64,000 bases of DNA from Bifidobacterium criceti (GCF_002286935.1 NZ_MVOH01000007.1:1-64000); one strand, 5' to 3'; shown: positions 38,681 through 48,511, numbered from the stretch's first letter. Numbers and translations: made by a program. Notes: generated by a model from the sequence alone, not told the origin.

Positions 38681-39247
38681 ATGAATGAGAACGAAGACAA
38701 GTCGATGGGCGATCTGTTTCCCGACCTCGGCCAGGAGACGCCGATCATCTCCGGTGTCGCGCACGACAGCAGCGAATCGCTCGCGACCGTCCGCGGCGTC
38801 GCCGACGAACCGGGCATGGCCGCGCGCGTGTTCGAGCGTCTCGCCGAAATCGGCGTGAACGTCGACATGATCGTGCAGGCGGGCGCCTCGACCGGCACCG
38901 CCGACATCTCGTTCACCGTGCCGGGCAAGGACGCGAAGCGCGTGCGCGAAGTGCTCCTTCAGGAACAGGACACGCTCGGATACAACTCGTTCGACGTCAA
39001 TCCGAACGTCGGCAAGGTCGCCGTCGTCGGCGTCGGCATGAAAACGCACTCCGGGCTCGCGGCGCGCTTCTTCAAGGCGCTCAGCGAGAAAGGCATCAAC
39101 GTGCTCATGATCTCGACGTCCGAGATCCGCATCGCCGCGCTTGTGCCGCTCGACCAGCTCAACGAGGCCGTCAAGGCGCTCCACACGGCGTACGGACTCG
39201 ACGCGCAGAAGGTCGAAGCGGTCGTCTACGGCGGCACCGGACGCTGA
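38681..39247 (+). CDS. Aspartokinase regulatory ACT-domain protein
   Basis: 188 residues, start ATG 38681. It corresponds to the C-terminal regulatory part of LysC: IISGVAHDSSESLATVRGV and the paired ACT domains with VGVGMKTHSGLAARFFKAL and ISTSEIRIAALVPLDQLNEA, ending VVYGGTGR as in normal LysC. It lies 109 bp after the catalytic gene and in a different frame, so this is a gene split, not an internal start as in Corynebacterium lysC-beta. It should bind the kinase and confer lysine/threonine feedback control. Confidence 0.92.
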   Translation: MNENEDKSMGDLFPDLGQETPIISGVAHDSSESLATVRGVADEPGMAARVFERLAEIGVNVDMIVQAGASTGTADISFTVPGKDAKRVREVLLQEQDTLGYNSFDVNPNVGKVAVVGVGMKTHSGLAARFFKALSEKGINVLMISTSEIRIAALVPLDQLNEAVKALHTAYGLDAQKVEAVVYGGTGR

Positions 39248-39339
39248 CGAACCGGCGTCGGCATTCAGCGGACAACAATCGTCGATACGACATCCGACGG
39301 CAGAACAACAACCCAACGGCAGAACTAAGGAGCCGGCAA

Positions 39340-40410
39340 ATGGTACAAATCAACGAACGTGGCGTCAATGTGGCCGTTCTCGGCGCGACCGGACAGGTCG
39401 GCATGGTCATGCGCCGTGTGCTCGACGAACGCGACTTCCCCGTCAAGGACCTGCGTTTCCTCGCGTCCGCGCATTCCGCGGGGCAGGTGCTCAACTGGCG
39501 TGGCCACGACATCACCGTCGAGGACGTCGCCACGGCGGACCTCAACGGCATCGACATCGCGATCTTCTCCGCGGGCGGCGGCACGTCGAAGCAGTGGGCT
39601 CCGAAGTTCGCCGAAGCCGGCGCGTACGTCATCGACAACTCGTCGCAATGGCGCATGCATGACGATGTGCCGCTCGTCGTCGCGGAAGTCAATCCGGACG
39701 ACCTTGACGAGATCCCGTCCGGCATCGTCTCGAACCCGAACTGCACGACGATGGCGATCATGCCGGTCCTCAAGCCGCTTTCCGACGCGTTCGGCCTCAA
39801 GCGCCTCATCGTGAGCTCGTACCAAGCGGTCTCCGGCGCGGGCCGCGCGGGCGTCGAGCAGCTGATGAACGAAGCGAAGGCGGCCGTCGAACAGGGCGCG
39901 GACAAGCTCGTCTTCGGCGGCGACGCGATCGATTTCCCGGAACCGACGAAGGTCGCGCGCACGATCGCGTTCAACGAAGTCCCGTTCATCGGCGACATCG
40001 TCGACGACGGCTCGGAGGAGACCGACGAAGAGCAGAAACTGCGCAACGAAAGCCGCAAGATCCTGCATCTGCCGGACCTCAAGGCGTCGTGCACGTGCGT
40101 GCGCGTCGGCGTGTTCACGTCGCACGGCATGAGTGTCAACGCCGAGTTCGAACAGGATGTGACGCCTGAGCAGGCACGTGAGGTGCTCGAGAAGGCGGAC
40201 GCCGTCGAACTCGTCGACATCCCGACCGCGCAGCTCGCGGCAGGCAAGACGCCGAGCTTCGTCGGCCGCATCCGTCAGGACCAGGCCGTCGACGGCAACA
40301 AGGGTCTTGCGTTCTTCGTGACGAACGACAACCTGCGCAAGGGTGCGGCGCTCAATGCCGTCGAACTCGCGGAAATCGTCGCGAACAAGCATTTCGCCGA
40401 CCAGCTGTGA
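39340..40410 (+). CDS. asd: Aspartate-semialdehyde dehydrogenase
   Basis: 356 residues. NADP-binding GATGQVGMVMRRVL at the N-terminus, catalytic cysteine in IVSNPNCTTMAIMPVL, and the SYQAVSGAGRAG active-site segment. It reduces aspartyl phosphate to the semialdehyde, the step after aspartokinase. AAGGAGCCGG precedes the ATG. Part of the lysC-ACT-asd group. Confidence 0.97.
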   Translation: MVQINERGVNVAVLGATGQVGMVMRRVLDERDFPVKDLRFLASAHSAGQVLNWRGHDITVEDVATADLNGIDIAIFSAGGGTSKQWAPKFAEAGAYVIDNSSQWRMHDDVPLVVAEVNPDDLDEIPSGIVSNPNCTTMAIMPVLKPLSDAFGLKRLIVSSYQAVSGAGRAGVEQLMNEAKAAVEQGADKLVFGGDAIDFPEPTKVARTIAFNEVPFIGDIVDDGSEETDEEQKLRNESRKILHLPDLKASCTCVRVGVFTSHGMSVNAEFEQDVTPEQAREVLEKADAVELVDIPTAQLAAGKTPSFVGRIRQDQAVDGNKGLAFFVTNDNLRKGAALNAVELAEIVANKHFADQL

Positions 40411-40463
40411 TCGTCGCCTGATCGGATCCGGAAGGATCCGACTGGAAGGACAGCGCAAAACGG

Positions 40464-40491
40464 GGCGCACGTCATACGGCGTGCGCCTTTT
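40464..40491 (+). terminator. Rho-independent terminator of asd
   Basis: GGCGCAC (40464-40470) pairs with GTGCGCC (40481-40487), followed by TTTTG. Confidence 0.8.
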
Positions 40492-40510
40492 GCTAGGTGA
40501 GGACGGCGTT

Positions 40511-40612
40511 AGCGTCGTGCGGTGCCGCAAAGTGTGCGGTCGCGCGACGTTGGGAGGACGTCAGTGTCGCGCGGTGCCGCAATGTGCGCACTCGCGCGTC
40601 GCTCGCGCCGTG
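40511..40612. repeat. 52-bp-period palindromic array, two units
   Basis: GGTGCCGC at 40521 and 40573 (52 bp apart). An inverted repeat CGCGCGAC / GTCGCGCG connects the two units. Its arm sequence differs from those of the 29.5- and 49.7-kb arrays. Confidence 0.7.
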
Positions 40613-40643
40613 CGCGAACAGATGGGCGGCTATGCTGGAAGAC

Positions 40644-41282
40644 ATGTCACAGGCATCGATCACTGCGCAGCACCAGTTGGACCGCATCGTCGCGCTCGGA
40701 TATCCGGACGTCGCCGACATGAGCGACGAATCGTTCCGCGCACTCGCGCGTCCGCTCATCGCCGCGCTCGAGCGCAACGATCTCGGCGAGGACATCCTGC
40801 TCGTGCCGACGCGCGAGCTCGTCTCCCCGGAATCGCTCATCGCGCGCACGAGCATCAACCGCATGGCCGGGTTCACGACGATGCCGCCGCGCGACATCGC
40901 GAGTTTCCTGCCGACGGATGGTTTCGAACCACCCGAAGGTCCGTTCTACCTCGTCCTCGAACCGCATACCGGCACATGCTACGTCAACCGTGAGCCGGAT
41001 GTCGCGCGCAAACTCATCGAATCGGACGAACGCATCCCACTCACGCTCGAAGAAGGTCTCGCGATCGCGACGCAGCATCCGGAATGGCTCCTTGAGAAAA
41101 ACGGATTCAATCTCCTCGGCTCACGTAGCGCGGACGGACGCGTACCGAGCATATGGATGAGCCAGAACGCGCCACGTCTCGGCGCGGTGTGGCCGAATTC
41201 GCGGCATACATGGCTCGGCAACGCCTATTGCATGGCGCGGCGCGGTGTCAATCTCATCGAAAACCACACCATGTCCGAATGA
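40644..41282 (+). CDS. DUF5701-type protein
   Basis: 212 residues (a start at 40632 is also possible). The sequence LDRIVALGYPDVADMSDESF, then PEGPFYLVLEPHTGTCYVN, PLTLEEGLAIATQHPEWL and NAYCMARRGVNLI fits the DUF5701 family found in Actinobacteria; function unknown. No membrane segment. A TATGCTGGAA element overlaps the region just upstream, so the message may be leaderless. Confidence 0.8.
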   Translation: MSQASITAQHQLDRIVALGYPDVADMSDESFRALARPLIAALERNDLGEDILLVPTRELVSPESLIARTSINRMAGFTTMPPRDIASFLPTDGFEPPEGPFYLVLEPHTGTCYVNREPDVARKLIESDERIPLTLEEGLAIATQHPEWLLEKNGFNLLGSRSADGRVPSIWMSQNAPRLGAVWPNSRHTWLGNAYCMARRGVNLIENHTMSE

Positions 41283-41383
41283 TGTCGATATGAACGACGA
41301 TGTACGCATCCATATGAACGGATGTGTCTATTGTGCCGTACAATGAGGGGCGGTAGCAGAGAAGACCAATATAAGGGGAAATC

Positions 41384-43750
41384 ATGTTCTGCGTGCATTG
41401 TGGGTCCAATAACGATTCGACATCGCGATTCTGCACCCATTGTGGAAAACCGTTGCCGCCATCATCGCCGACTGCGGGCGCGGCGCCGACGCAAGCCGCT
41501 CCCACCGCGCAACCTGCATCCACGGCGGCCACAGGCGCGCAAATGCAGGCCGCGGAACGCACACACCAACGACTCGTATGGGCGGTCGCCGCCGCCGCGG
41601 TCGTCGTCGTTGCGCTCGTCGTGGGTCTCGTGACGTACAACGCGGAATGGTGGGGCGGGAAGACGCTGCCGCAGGCACAGGCGGCGACCGCGGACACGGC
41701 GTCCGATGACGTCGTGAGTGCGGACACCGTGGCCGCGCAATTGCGTGGCAAAGGCCTCAAAGTGAAGAAGACGAAGGAGTTCTCCGGGGCGAAGAAGGGT
41801 GCGTTCCTTGGGTACGGTGGCAACGATGCGGGCGCGCGCGTCAAGTCGGGCAGCACGGTCGAGGTGCGTGAATCCGCCGGTGCCGGCGTTCCCGGGGACA
41901 CGGTCGGCAAAGAGGCGACGGCCGTGACGAAAACCTTCGGCGACATGGGCGTGCCCGTGCATTACAAGCACGTGCTCATCTCCGATGCAAGCCAGACGAA
42001 GGAGGGGACCGTCGTGAACACGTCGCCCGAACCCGGTCAGGCGGTGAGCGACGCGCAGGAGGGGATCTACATCGGCGTGGCGGCCAAAGAGGGCGATGGC
42101 ATCCCGGTCGACATCATGGGGCGTGACGTGGATGACGTCGCATCCGAGCTTGAATCGAAGGGCTACGACGTCACCGTGAAGAAGCGTCTCGCATCCAAGC
42201 AGTACATCGGCAAAGTGAGCGGATCACAGCCGGCGCCGGGCAGCACGCTCGGCACGGGCGAGAGCGTCACCGTGTATCAGGGCGTGGATGCGAAAGGCGC
42301 GAAAGACACGTTCCTCCAGTCGGCGGATGCCACAGGCAGCAAGGATTCGATGATCCTCGCGGGCCAGAGCGCCGACGATGTGGCCGCGGGCCGCTGGTGC
42401 AACAAGGCCGGCGATTGCATCACGCTCGGTGGCATCAATGGCGGACGTACGGATGGGCAACAGGTGTTCGGCGTTGTGGACGGCGCGCAACCCGATAAGT
42501 ATGCGATGTCCGATTCGATGCTCGTGTCGTGTGATGCGATCCAGCAGGCGTTCTGTGGCACGCTGTCGAAGGACTATCTCCTGCAGGGCGACACCGGCGC
42601 GTTCGAGCTCATACCACACAAGGCGTTCATGAGTTTCTGGTGCGGCGACACGCGTGTCAGCAGGAACGGCGCAGGCTTCACACAGTACTGCAACGCCGGC
42701 AAAGTCGTGGACGTCTCCGGGGCGGTCGATTTCAGCACAGTCAAGGATACCGGCGGCAAGTACCGGATGAGCAATTTCTTCGTCGTCGCGCCCGTCGGCA
42801 CCAAACTGGACAAGCTCGAGAGCAGTGGATACTTCGACCGTTCCGCACTCGACGCGGCGCACAAGCAGCACAACGTGGACACTGACCGCCCGTTCCTGCT
42901 CTACCGTGATGTGAAGCAGTACGATGACAACGAGCGTGAAGCCGACTACAACATCAGGACCGCCAATCCGTTCCTGCCGTTCAATGCCGCAGCGGGCAAT
43001 GAGCTCGGCAAGGACCGCACCGTGAAGATGCGTCCCGCGCCGAGTGACGACACCGTGTATTACCTCGACGAAACCCCCGAATTGGATTGGGACACGCTTG
43101 AGGACGCCGACGTGGACGGTGCCGCAGCTGACGCATCCGACGACAAGACACAAAAGAAGTCGGATACGGATACGGACAATGATGACGACATCGACAACGA
43201 TGACGACGCAGATACGGACGACGGCGACAACACAGATACCGACGCGCACAAGAAGGACCTCACTCCCGAGCAGATCCGCACACGTGTCTACAGCGGTGAC
43301 ATGAGCCCGATCGCAGGCAGATACTGCCTCAAGGATGGCAGCGATTGCCTCGAGTTGGACGATGACGGCAAGGTGACGACTGCTGAGTCGTCAAGCACGC
43401 ACGAGACCATGATCCCGGTCGCGAAAGGCGCGAAGCTGTCCTGGGACATCCCCGAATCCGTGGGCATCGAGTTCCGTGGCCCCGAGAGCGACTACCATTG
43501 CGGTTCCGAACGCGGATACCAAGCCTGCTATGAAGGCAGCACGTTCTATTCCGAAGCCGAGATCATGAAACCATTCAATTTCGTCTATATCTTCAAAGGC
43601 GCGGATAGTGAAGAGGTCAAATCAATCGCGTTGTCCGCGCCCCAATCGGATTATGTGCCGCCGGATTCGACGAAACCGTTCATCAAAACACTTGGCTATC
43701 ATATGAACGCGTCACCGAGTGACACGAACGTGTACTATCCCGCCGACTGA
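41384..43750 (+). CDS. Zinc-ribbon / transmembrane / PASTA-like surface protein
   Basis: 788 residues with an unusual architecture. Residues 3-20 form a cytoplasmic zinc ribbon (CVHC...CTHC), then a Pro/Ala/Thr-rich linker, one membrane helix (~64-84) and a large external part. Residues ~105-300 look like three PASTA-like repeats (for example DDVASELESKGYDVTVKKRL followed by a QPAPGSTL segment). Two related Cys-containing modules follow (AAGRWCNKAGDCITL and AGRYCLKDGSDCLEL), separated by a ~35-residue Asp/Thr-rich linker near residue 590. PASTA domains usually bind muropeptides, so cell-wall sensing is possible. No kinase domain is present. Function unknown. Confidence 0.85.
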   Translation: MFCVHCGSNNDSTSRFCTHCGKPLPPSSPTAGAAPTQAAPTAQPASTAATGAQMQAAERTHQRLVWAVAAAAVVVVALVVGLVTYNAEWWGGKTLPQAQAATADTASDDVVSADTVAAQLRGKGLKVKKTKEFSGAKKGAFLGYGGNDAGARVKSGSTVEVRESAGAGVPGDTVGKEATAVTKTFGDMGVPVHYKHVLISDASQTKEGTVVNTSPEPGQAVSDAQEGIYIGVAAKEGDGIPVDIMGRDVDDVASELESKGYDVTVKKRLASKQYIGKVSGSQPAPGSTLGTGESVTVYQGVDAKGAKDTFLQSADATGSKDSMILAGQSADDVAAGRWCNKAGDCITLGGINGGRTDGQQVFGVVDGAQPDKYAMSDSMLVSCDAIQQAFCGTLSKDYLLQGDTGAFELIPHKAFMSFWCGDTRVSRNGAGFTQYCNAGKVVDVSGAVDFSTVKDTGGKYRMSNFFVVAPVGTKLDKLESSGYFDRSALDAAHKQHNVDTDRPFLLYRDVKQYDDNEREADYNIRTANPFLPFNAAAGNELGKDRTVKMRPAPSDDTVYYLDETPELDWDTLEDADVDGAAADASDDKTQKKSDTDTDNDDDIDNDDDADTDDGDNTDTDAHKKDLTPEQIRTRVYSGDMSPIAGRYCLKDGSDCLELDDDGKVTTAESSSTHETMIPVAKGAKLSWDIPESVGIEFRGPESDYHCGSERGYQACYEGSTFYSEAEIMKPFNFVYIFKGADSEEVKSIALSAPQSDYVPPDSTKPFIKTLGYHMNASPSDTNVYYPAD

Positions 43751-43860
43751 TCCACCGCTGACGCGCCGCTTATACCGGAAGAATGTAAACATGCTGCGGA
43801 ACATGGCCGGAATATGGACGTTTCTCCATCGCTTCTTCGGTAGGCTTTATAGGGTAGGAC

Positions 43861-43898
43861 GTTATGCACACCCATGCATAACCACTATGTGAACACAT
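43861..43898. promoter_or_regulatory. Two palindromes upstream of leuA
   Basis: GTTATGCA-N6-TGCATAAC (43861-43882) and ATGTGAACACAT (43887-43898) lie ~65-100 bp before leuA. They resemble operator half-sites. No leader peptide with leucine codons or T-box was recognised. Confidence 0.45.
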
Positions 43899-43961
43899 TT
43901 GTGGACACATCGGTGGAACGACTGAACTCACCAATACCAAACCACTACAGAAGGAGGAGAG

Positions 43962-45875
43962 ATGGGTCAGGATCAATCGTCCGTGTTTGATCTCGCCGCA
44001 GTCGCCGCGGCATCCAACGGAGGGAACAACGACCCGCTGCTGCCTCCGGCACGTTTTATCGGCGCTCCGCAGAAGCCAAGCTCGATGCCGTACACGAAGT
44101 ACGTCGCATACGACAAGCAGGTGCCGTTTGACTACCCGGAGCGTACGTGGCCGGGCAAACGACTTACGCGCGCGCCGCGCTGGTGCTCCGTCGACCTTCG
44201 CGACGGCAACCAGGCGCTCGTCAATCCGATGGATTCCGACCGCAAACTGCGGTTCTGGAACATGCTCGTCGAGATGGGCTACAAGGAGATCGAAGTCGGC
44301 TTCCCGAGCGCGTCCGAGACCGACTACGACTTCATCCGTATGCTCATCGAACGTGAACTCATCCCGGACGATGTGACGATCGTCGTGCTCACACAGGCGC
44401 GCGAACACCTCATCCGCAAGACCTACGAGTGTCTCAAAGGCGTCAGGCGCGCGATCGTGCACTTCTACAATTCCGTCTCCGTACTGCAGCGTGAGGTCGT
44501 CTTCCGCAAGGACAAGGACGCGATCAAGAAACTCGCGACGGACGCGGCAGAACTGTGCAAGGAACTCGAGGGCGACGCGGAAGGCATCGACCTGTACTAC
44601 GAATACTCTCCGGAATCGTTCACCGGAACGGAACCGGAGTACGCGGTCGACGTGTGCAACGCCGTCATCGATGTCATCAAACCGACCCCCGAACATCCGA
44701 TGATCATCAATCTGCCCGCGACCGTCGAGATGACGACGCCGAACGTCTTCGCGGACGAAGTGGAGTACGTCTCGAACAATCTGCAGGACCGCGACGCGAT
44801 CGTGCTGTCGCTCCATCCGCACAATGACGAAGGCATGGGCGTCGCCGCCGCCGAACTCGGCATCCTCGCGGGCGCGGACCGCATCGAAGGCTGCCTGCTC
44901 GGCAATGGCGAACGCACCGGCAACGTCGACCTCGTCACGCTCGGGCTCAACCTGCTCACGCAGGGCATCGACCCGCAGATCGACCTGTCCGACATCCCGC
45001 AGATCCGCCGCACGGTCGAGTACTGCAACCAGATCAAGATCTCGGAGCGCCACCCGTACGCCGGCAATTTCGTGTTCACGGCGTTCTCCGGTTCGCACCA
45101 GGACGCGATCAAGAAGGGTCTCGAGGCGCGCGAGGTCGCCGCGGACATGGCGGGCGCGGAACTTGGGAACTTCGTGTGGCTCGTGCCGTATCTGCCGATC
45201 GATCCGAAGGACATCGGCCGTTCGTACGAGGCGATCATCCGCGTCAACTCGCAGTCCGGCAAGGGCGGCATGGCGTATCTGCTCAAGGCGAACCACAACC
45301 TCGACCTGCCGAAGAAACTGCAGGTCGAGTTCGAGCGCGTCGTGCAGCAGCATGCGGACACGACGAAGAAGGAAGTCAAGGACGAGGACATCTGGCATCT
45401 GTTCAAGGATGAGTACCTGCCCGTCGAGGAAGCCGGCACGACCGAGGCCGGCGCGGTTGTCGGCGACCAGCAGGACGCTTCGCTCGAGCAGTGGGGCCGT
45501 CTCAAGCTGCTCAAGGTGAGCCTGTCGTCGGGTGAGGATGGTTCGGACACGACGCTCAACGCGACCGTGCTCGACCGTGGGCTCAACGTCGGAACCGACC
45601 CCGAGGAGGTCCGTGAGATCTCCGGCACCGGGAACGGTCCAATCGACGCGTTCCTCGACGCCGTCAAGGTGCTCGGCGTCGACGCGAGCGTCCTCGATTA
45701 CGCCGAACATACGATGTCCGTCGGCACCGATGCGCGCGCCGCGTCCTATGTCGAATGCGAGATCGCGCTCGAGGATGGTGAGACAAGCGTCGTGTGGGGT
45801 GTCGGCATCGATTCGTCGATTGTGACGAGCTCGCTCAAGGCGATCATCTCCGCCGTCAACCGCTCCGCGCGCTGA
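43962..45875 (+). CDS. leuA: 2-isopropylmalate synthase
   Basis: 637-residue type 2 enzyme that condenses acetyl-CoA with 2-oxoisovalerate, first step of leucine synthesis. Catalytic DRE-type motif SVDLRDGNQALVNPM, HxH metal site LHPHNDEGMGVAAAELG and LLGNGERTGNVDLVTL are intact, and the C-terminal ~120 residues form the leucine-binding regulatory domain. The length and N-terminal extension are typical of actinobacterial LeuA. AAGGAGGAGAG precedes the ATG. Confidence 0.97.
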   Translation: MGQDQSSVFDLAAVAAASNGGNNDPLLPPARFIGAPQKPSSMPYTKYVAYDKQVPFDYPERTWPGKRLTRAPRWCSVDLRDGNQALVNPMDSDRKLRFWNMLVEMGYKEIEVGFPSASETDYDFIRMLIERELIPDDVTIVVLTQAREHLIRKTYECLKGVRRAIVHFYNSVSVLQREVVFRKDKDAIKKLATDAAELCKELEGDAEGIDLYYEYSPESFTGTEPEYAVDVCNAVIDVIKPTPEHPMIINLPATVEMTTPNVFADEVEYVSNNLQDRDAIVLSLHPHNDEGMGVAAAELGILAGADRIEGCLLGNGERTGNVDLVTLGLNLLTQGIDPQIDLSDIPQIRRTVEYCNQIKISERHPYAGNFVFTAFSGSHQDAIKKGLEAREVAADMAGAELGNFVWLVPYLPIDPKDIGRSYEAIIRVNSQSGKGGMAYLLKANHNLDLPKKLQVEFERVVQQHADTTKKEVKDEDIWHLFKDEYLPVEEAGTTEAGAVVGDQQDASLEQWGRLKLLKVSLSSGEDGSDTTLNATVLDRGLNVGTDPEEVREISGTGNGPIDAFLDAVKVLGVDASVLDYAEHTMSVGTDARAASYVECEIALEDGETSVVWGVGIDSSIVTSSLKAIISAVNRSAR

Positions 45876-45876
45876 G

Positions 45877-45956
45877 CACGGCCTATACGGGAAAGGGAGG
45901 GGCGCCGTCCGGAATCGATTCCGGACGGCGCCCCTCCCTTTCCCGTATAGGCCGTG
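45877..45956. terminator. 80-bp perfect palindrome (bidirectional terminator)
   Basis: The two 40-bp halves are exactly complementary around the centre at 45916/45917 (GGAATCGATTCC). It begins 1 bp after the leuA stop and ends 5 bp before the convergent PBP stop, so it is presumably a shared terminator, but its length and perfection are unusual. Confidence 0.8.
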
Positions 45957-45960
45957 TGCG

Positions 45961-48273
45961 CTACCTGTTTGATCGTTGCGCCGGTGGCTGTTGCTGCGGT
46001 TGGTCCGTCTGTTCCGGCGATGGGGGATTCGGCTCCGTCGTCTCCGGTTGCGTCGGCTGTGGCTGTTCCGGTGACGGTGAGGATGACGACGACGGTGCCG
46101 GAGTCGATGGTTTCGTCTCCGGTTGCGTCGTCGACGGCTCGCTTGACGGCTGTTCGCTCTGCGATGGCGATTCGCTCGGCGTCGCATTCGGCGAGGTCGT
46201 GTCCTGGCCTTGGCCATTTGACTGGTTCCGCGAGCCGCCGAGGCCCCAGTCGCCGTCTGGGCCTCCGATCTTGCCGTCGTCGACGGCCTGCGGGAACTGC
46301 TCGACCGGCATGTCCGCGAGCGCCGTCGACATGAACTCGGAGAACAGGTGCGCCGGGTAGCCGGTCGAGGAGACGCCGTAGCCGGCGAATGACGGCACGA
46401 CGAGGTTCTCGCCGTTCGCTCCCGGATTCCAGATCGCCCACACGTTCATCAGCTGTGGTGTGTAGCCTACGAAGCTTGCCGCCGTCTCGTCGTTCGCGGT
46501 GCCGGATTTGCCCGCGATCGGCCTGCCGAGCTGGGAGGATACGCCCGCGGCGGTGCCGTAGGTCGTCGTGCCGAGCATCGCATGCTGTGCGAGCGCGCAG
46601 TCGTTCTCGTCGAACACCTTTTTCGACTCCGGGTTCGCCTTGTACATGTCCTTGTCGTCCTTCGTGACGCGGTCGACGATGTGCAAGGTGTTCTTCGTGC
46701 CGTTGTTCGCGATCGTCGAGTGGCCTTGTGCGAGGTCCCACACGGTGAGTGAGTTGATGCCGAGGATGTTGTAGAGCGTGTCCTCCTGGATGTCGCCGGT
46801 GATGCCCGCGTCGTGCGCGATCTGCGCGTACCGCTTCGGTGTGAGGTGTTCGTTGACGTTCATGAACACGGTGTTGACGGAGTTCGCGGTCGCTTGGTTG
46901 AGGTTGATGTTGCCCCAGCTGATGTCAAGCGCGTTCGGCACTTCCGCGAACGTTCCGGGTGTCGTTTCGAAACGTTCGGGGGAGTTGCCGTTGAACAGTG
47001 TCGAGAAGCTCACGTCGTCCTGTGCCGCGCCGATGAGTCCGAATGGTTTCATCGTCGATCCGGGTTGGAATTTCGATTGGGTCGCGTTGTTGAGCTGTTG
47101 CTTGAGATAGTCCTGCCCCGCGTACATCGCGCGCACCGAGCCGGTTGTCTCATCGACGGCGATGCCGCCGACCTGCAGCGTGTCCGGCATGCCTTCGGGC
47201 CGTTCGTCGCCGACGGCCTGGATGCGGTCCTGCATCGTCTTGTCGAGCGTCGTGATGACCTTGTATCCGCCGGTTTCAAGCTCGTCCTTCGCGAACGCCT
47301 TGTTGTCGGTCAGTTCCGCCTCGACGGTCGACAGGATGTATCCTGCCGGTCCCGCATAGTCGTTGCTCGGCACGTATTCCTTGACATCCGGGAACTTCGC
47401 GTCGGCCGCCTGCTCGGTGGTGAGGTAGCCGTCCTCCTTCATGATGCGGATGACGCGGTCGAAGCGTTTCTCGGCCTGCTCGGGGTTCACGGCCGGGTCC
47501 CATGTGCTCGGCGCGGGGATGATGCCGGCGATCATCGCGGCCTCGGATGGTGTGAGGTCCTTCGCGTCCTTGCCGAAATACGCCTGTGCGGCCGCCTGGA
47601 TGCCGTATGCGCCGCGTCCGAGGTAGATCGTGTTCATATAGTTGCACAGCACTTCGGATTTGTCCTGCGAATTCGCGATCTTCATCGCGAGGATCGCCTC
47701 GCGGATCTTGCCGGCGTAGGACGTCGTTTCGCCGAGGTAATAGCGTTCCGCGTACTGTTGGGTGATCGTCGATCCGCCTTGGCGTGTGCCTTTCGTCAGG
47801 TTGTTGTAGAGCGCGCGCGCCATGCCGGTGATGTCGATGCCGCCGTTCGTCCAGAACGAACGGTCCTCGGACGCGACGATCGCGTTGCCGACGTAGTCGG
47901 GCAATGCCGAACAGTTGATGATCTCACGGTTCTGTTCCGAGAACGATCCGATCGGTGTCGTGCCGTCGTCGTAGTAGACGGTCGTCTTTTCGGCGAGCGC
48001 GACCTTCTCCGGCTGGGGGATGTCGGTCGTCGCATACAGGTACGCGAAGAGCGCGATGCCGATGGCGAGGATGCCGCCGATCACGCCGAGCGGAATCTTC
48101 CACCAGAGGCCTTTGTGTTGCTTCTTCGGGCTTTTGTTGTTCTTCGGGGCGCGGTGGTTCGTGCGCTTCCCGCCTGGATTCGCCGATGTCTTTCTCGTGT
48201 CCGTCCGTCCCGACGACGCCCTGCGTGCGCCGCCCGACGTTCCCGAACTTACGGTACGTGTCTGTGAAGCCAT
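45961..48273 (-). CDS. Class A penicillin-binding protein
   Basis: 770 residues (a GTG 9 bp upstream could also start). A Lys/Arg-rich cytoplasmic tail and one membrane helix (~62-84) precede the glycosyltransferase domain with EDRSFWTNGGID and RQGGSTITQQYAERYYL. The transpeptidase domain has SxxK in QPGSTMKPFG, SxN in ANSVNTVF and KSG in AGKSGTAND. The last ~100 residues are Pro/Ser/Gln/Glu-rich and disordered. It polymerises and crosslinks peptidoglycan. Divergent from ino1. Confidence 0.95.
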   Translation of the reverse strand: MASQTRTVSSGTSGGARRASSGRTDTRKTSANPGGKRTNHRAPKNNKSPKKQHKGLWWKIPLGVIGGILAIGIALFAYLYATTDIPQPEKVALAEKTTVYYDDGTTPIGSFSEQNREIINCSALPDYVGNAIVASEDRSFWTNGGIDITGMARALYNNLTKGTRQGGSTITQQYAERYYLGETTSYAGKIREAILAMKIANSQDKSEVLCNYMNTIYLGRGAYGIQAAAQAYFGKDAKDLTPSEAAMIAGIIPAPSTWDPAVNPEQAEKRFDRVIRIMKEDGYLTTEQAADAKFPDVKEYVPSNDYAGPAGYILSTVEAELTDNKAFAKDELETGGYKVITTLDKTMQDRIQAVGDERPEGMPDTLQVGGIAVDETTGSVRAMYAGQDYLKQQLNNATQSKFQPGSTMKPFGLIGAAQDDVSFSTLFNGNSPERFETTPGTFAEVPNALDISWGNINLNQATANSVNTVFMNVNEHLTPKRYAQIAHDAGITGDIQEDTLYNILGINSLTVWDLAQGHSTIANNGTKNTLHIVDRVTKDDKDMYKANPESKKVFDENDCALAQHAMLGTTTYGTAAGVSSQLGRPIAGKSGTANDETAASFVGYTPQLMNVWAIWNPGANGENLVVPSFAGYGVSSTGYPAHLFSEFMSTALADMPVEQFPQAVDDGKIGGPDGDWGLGGSRNQSNGQGQDTTSPNATPSESPSQSEQPSSEPSTTQPETKPSTPAPSSSSSPSPEQPQPTQPETTEPNPPSPEQTDQPQQQPPAQRSNR

Positions 48274-48511
48274 GCTGTCCACGGTAATCGCCGTACCTGA
48301 AAAACAACCGTCGATTCGCCGAGGGGTGCATCGATGCGCTCTTTATCCTGGCCGCGCGCGTGCGCGTATGCATGTGTGGATTACGGCCGCGTAGGTTTTT
48401 CCTGCACACACGGTAACGTTAGTGTCTTGAAGTTCCTTTGGCAGGCCGTCACGGGCAGTGCGCGGTATGCTGGAAGGCGGACAACGCACGCAACTAGAGG
48501 AGTCATTTTTC

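Noticed and set aside
43770-46217. 815-codon minus-strand frame opposite leuA
   Set aside because: Antisense shadow; low-complexity Arg/His/Asp composition, and it runs through the 80-bp palindrome.
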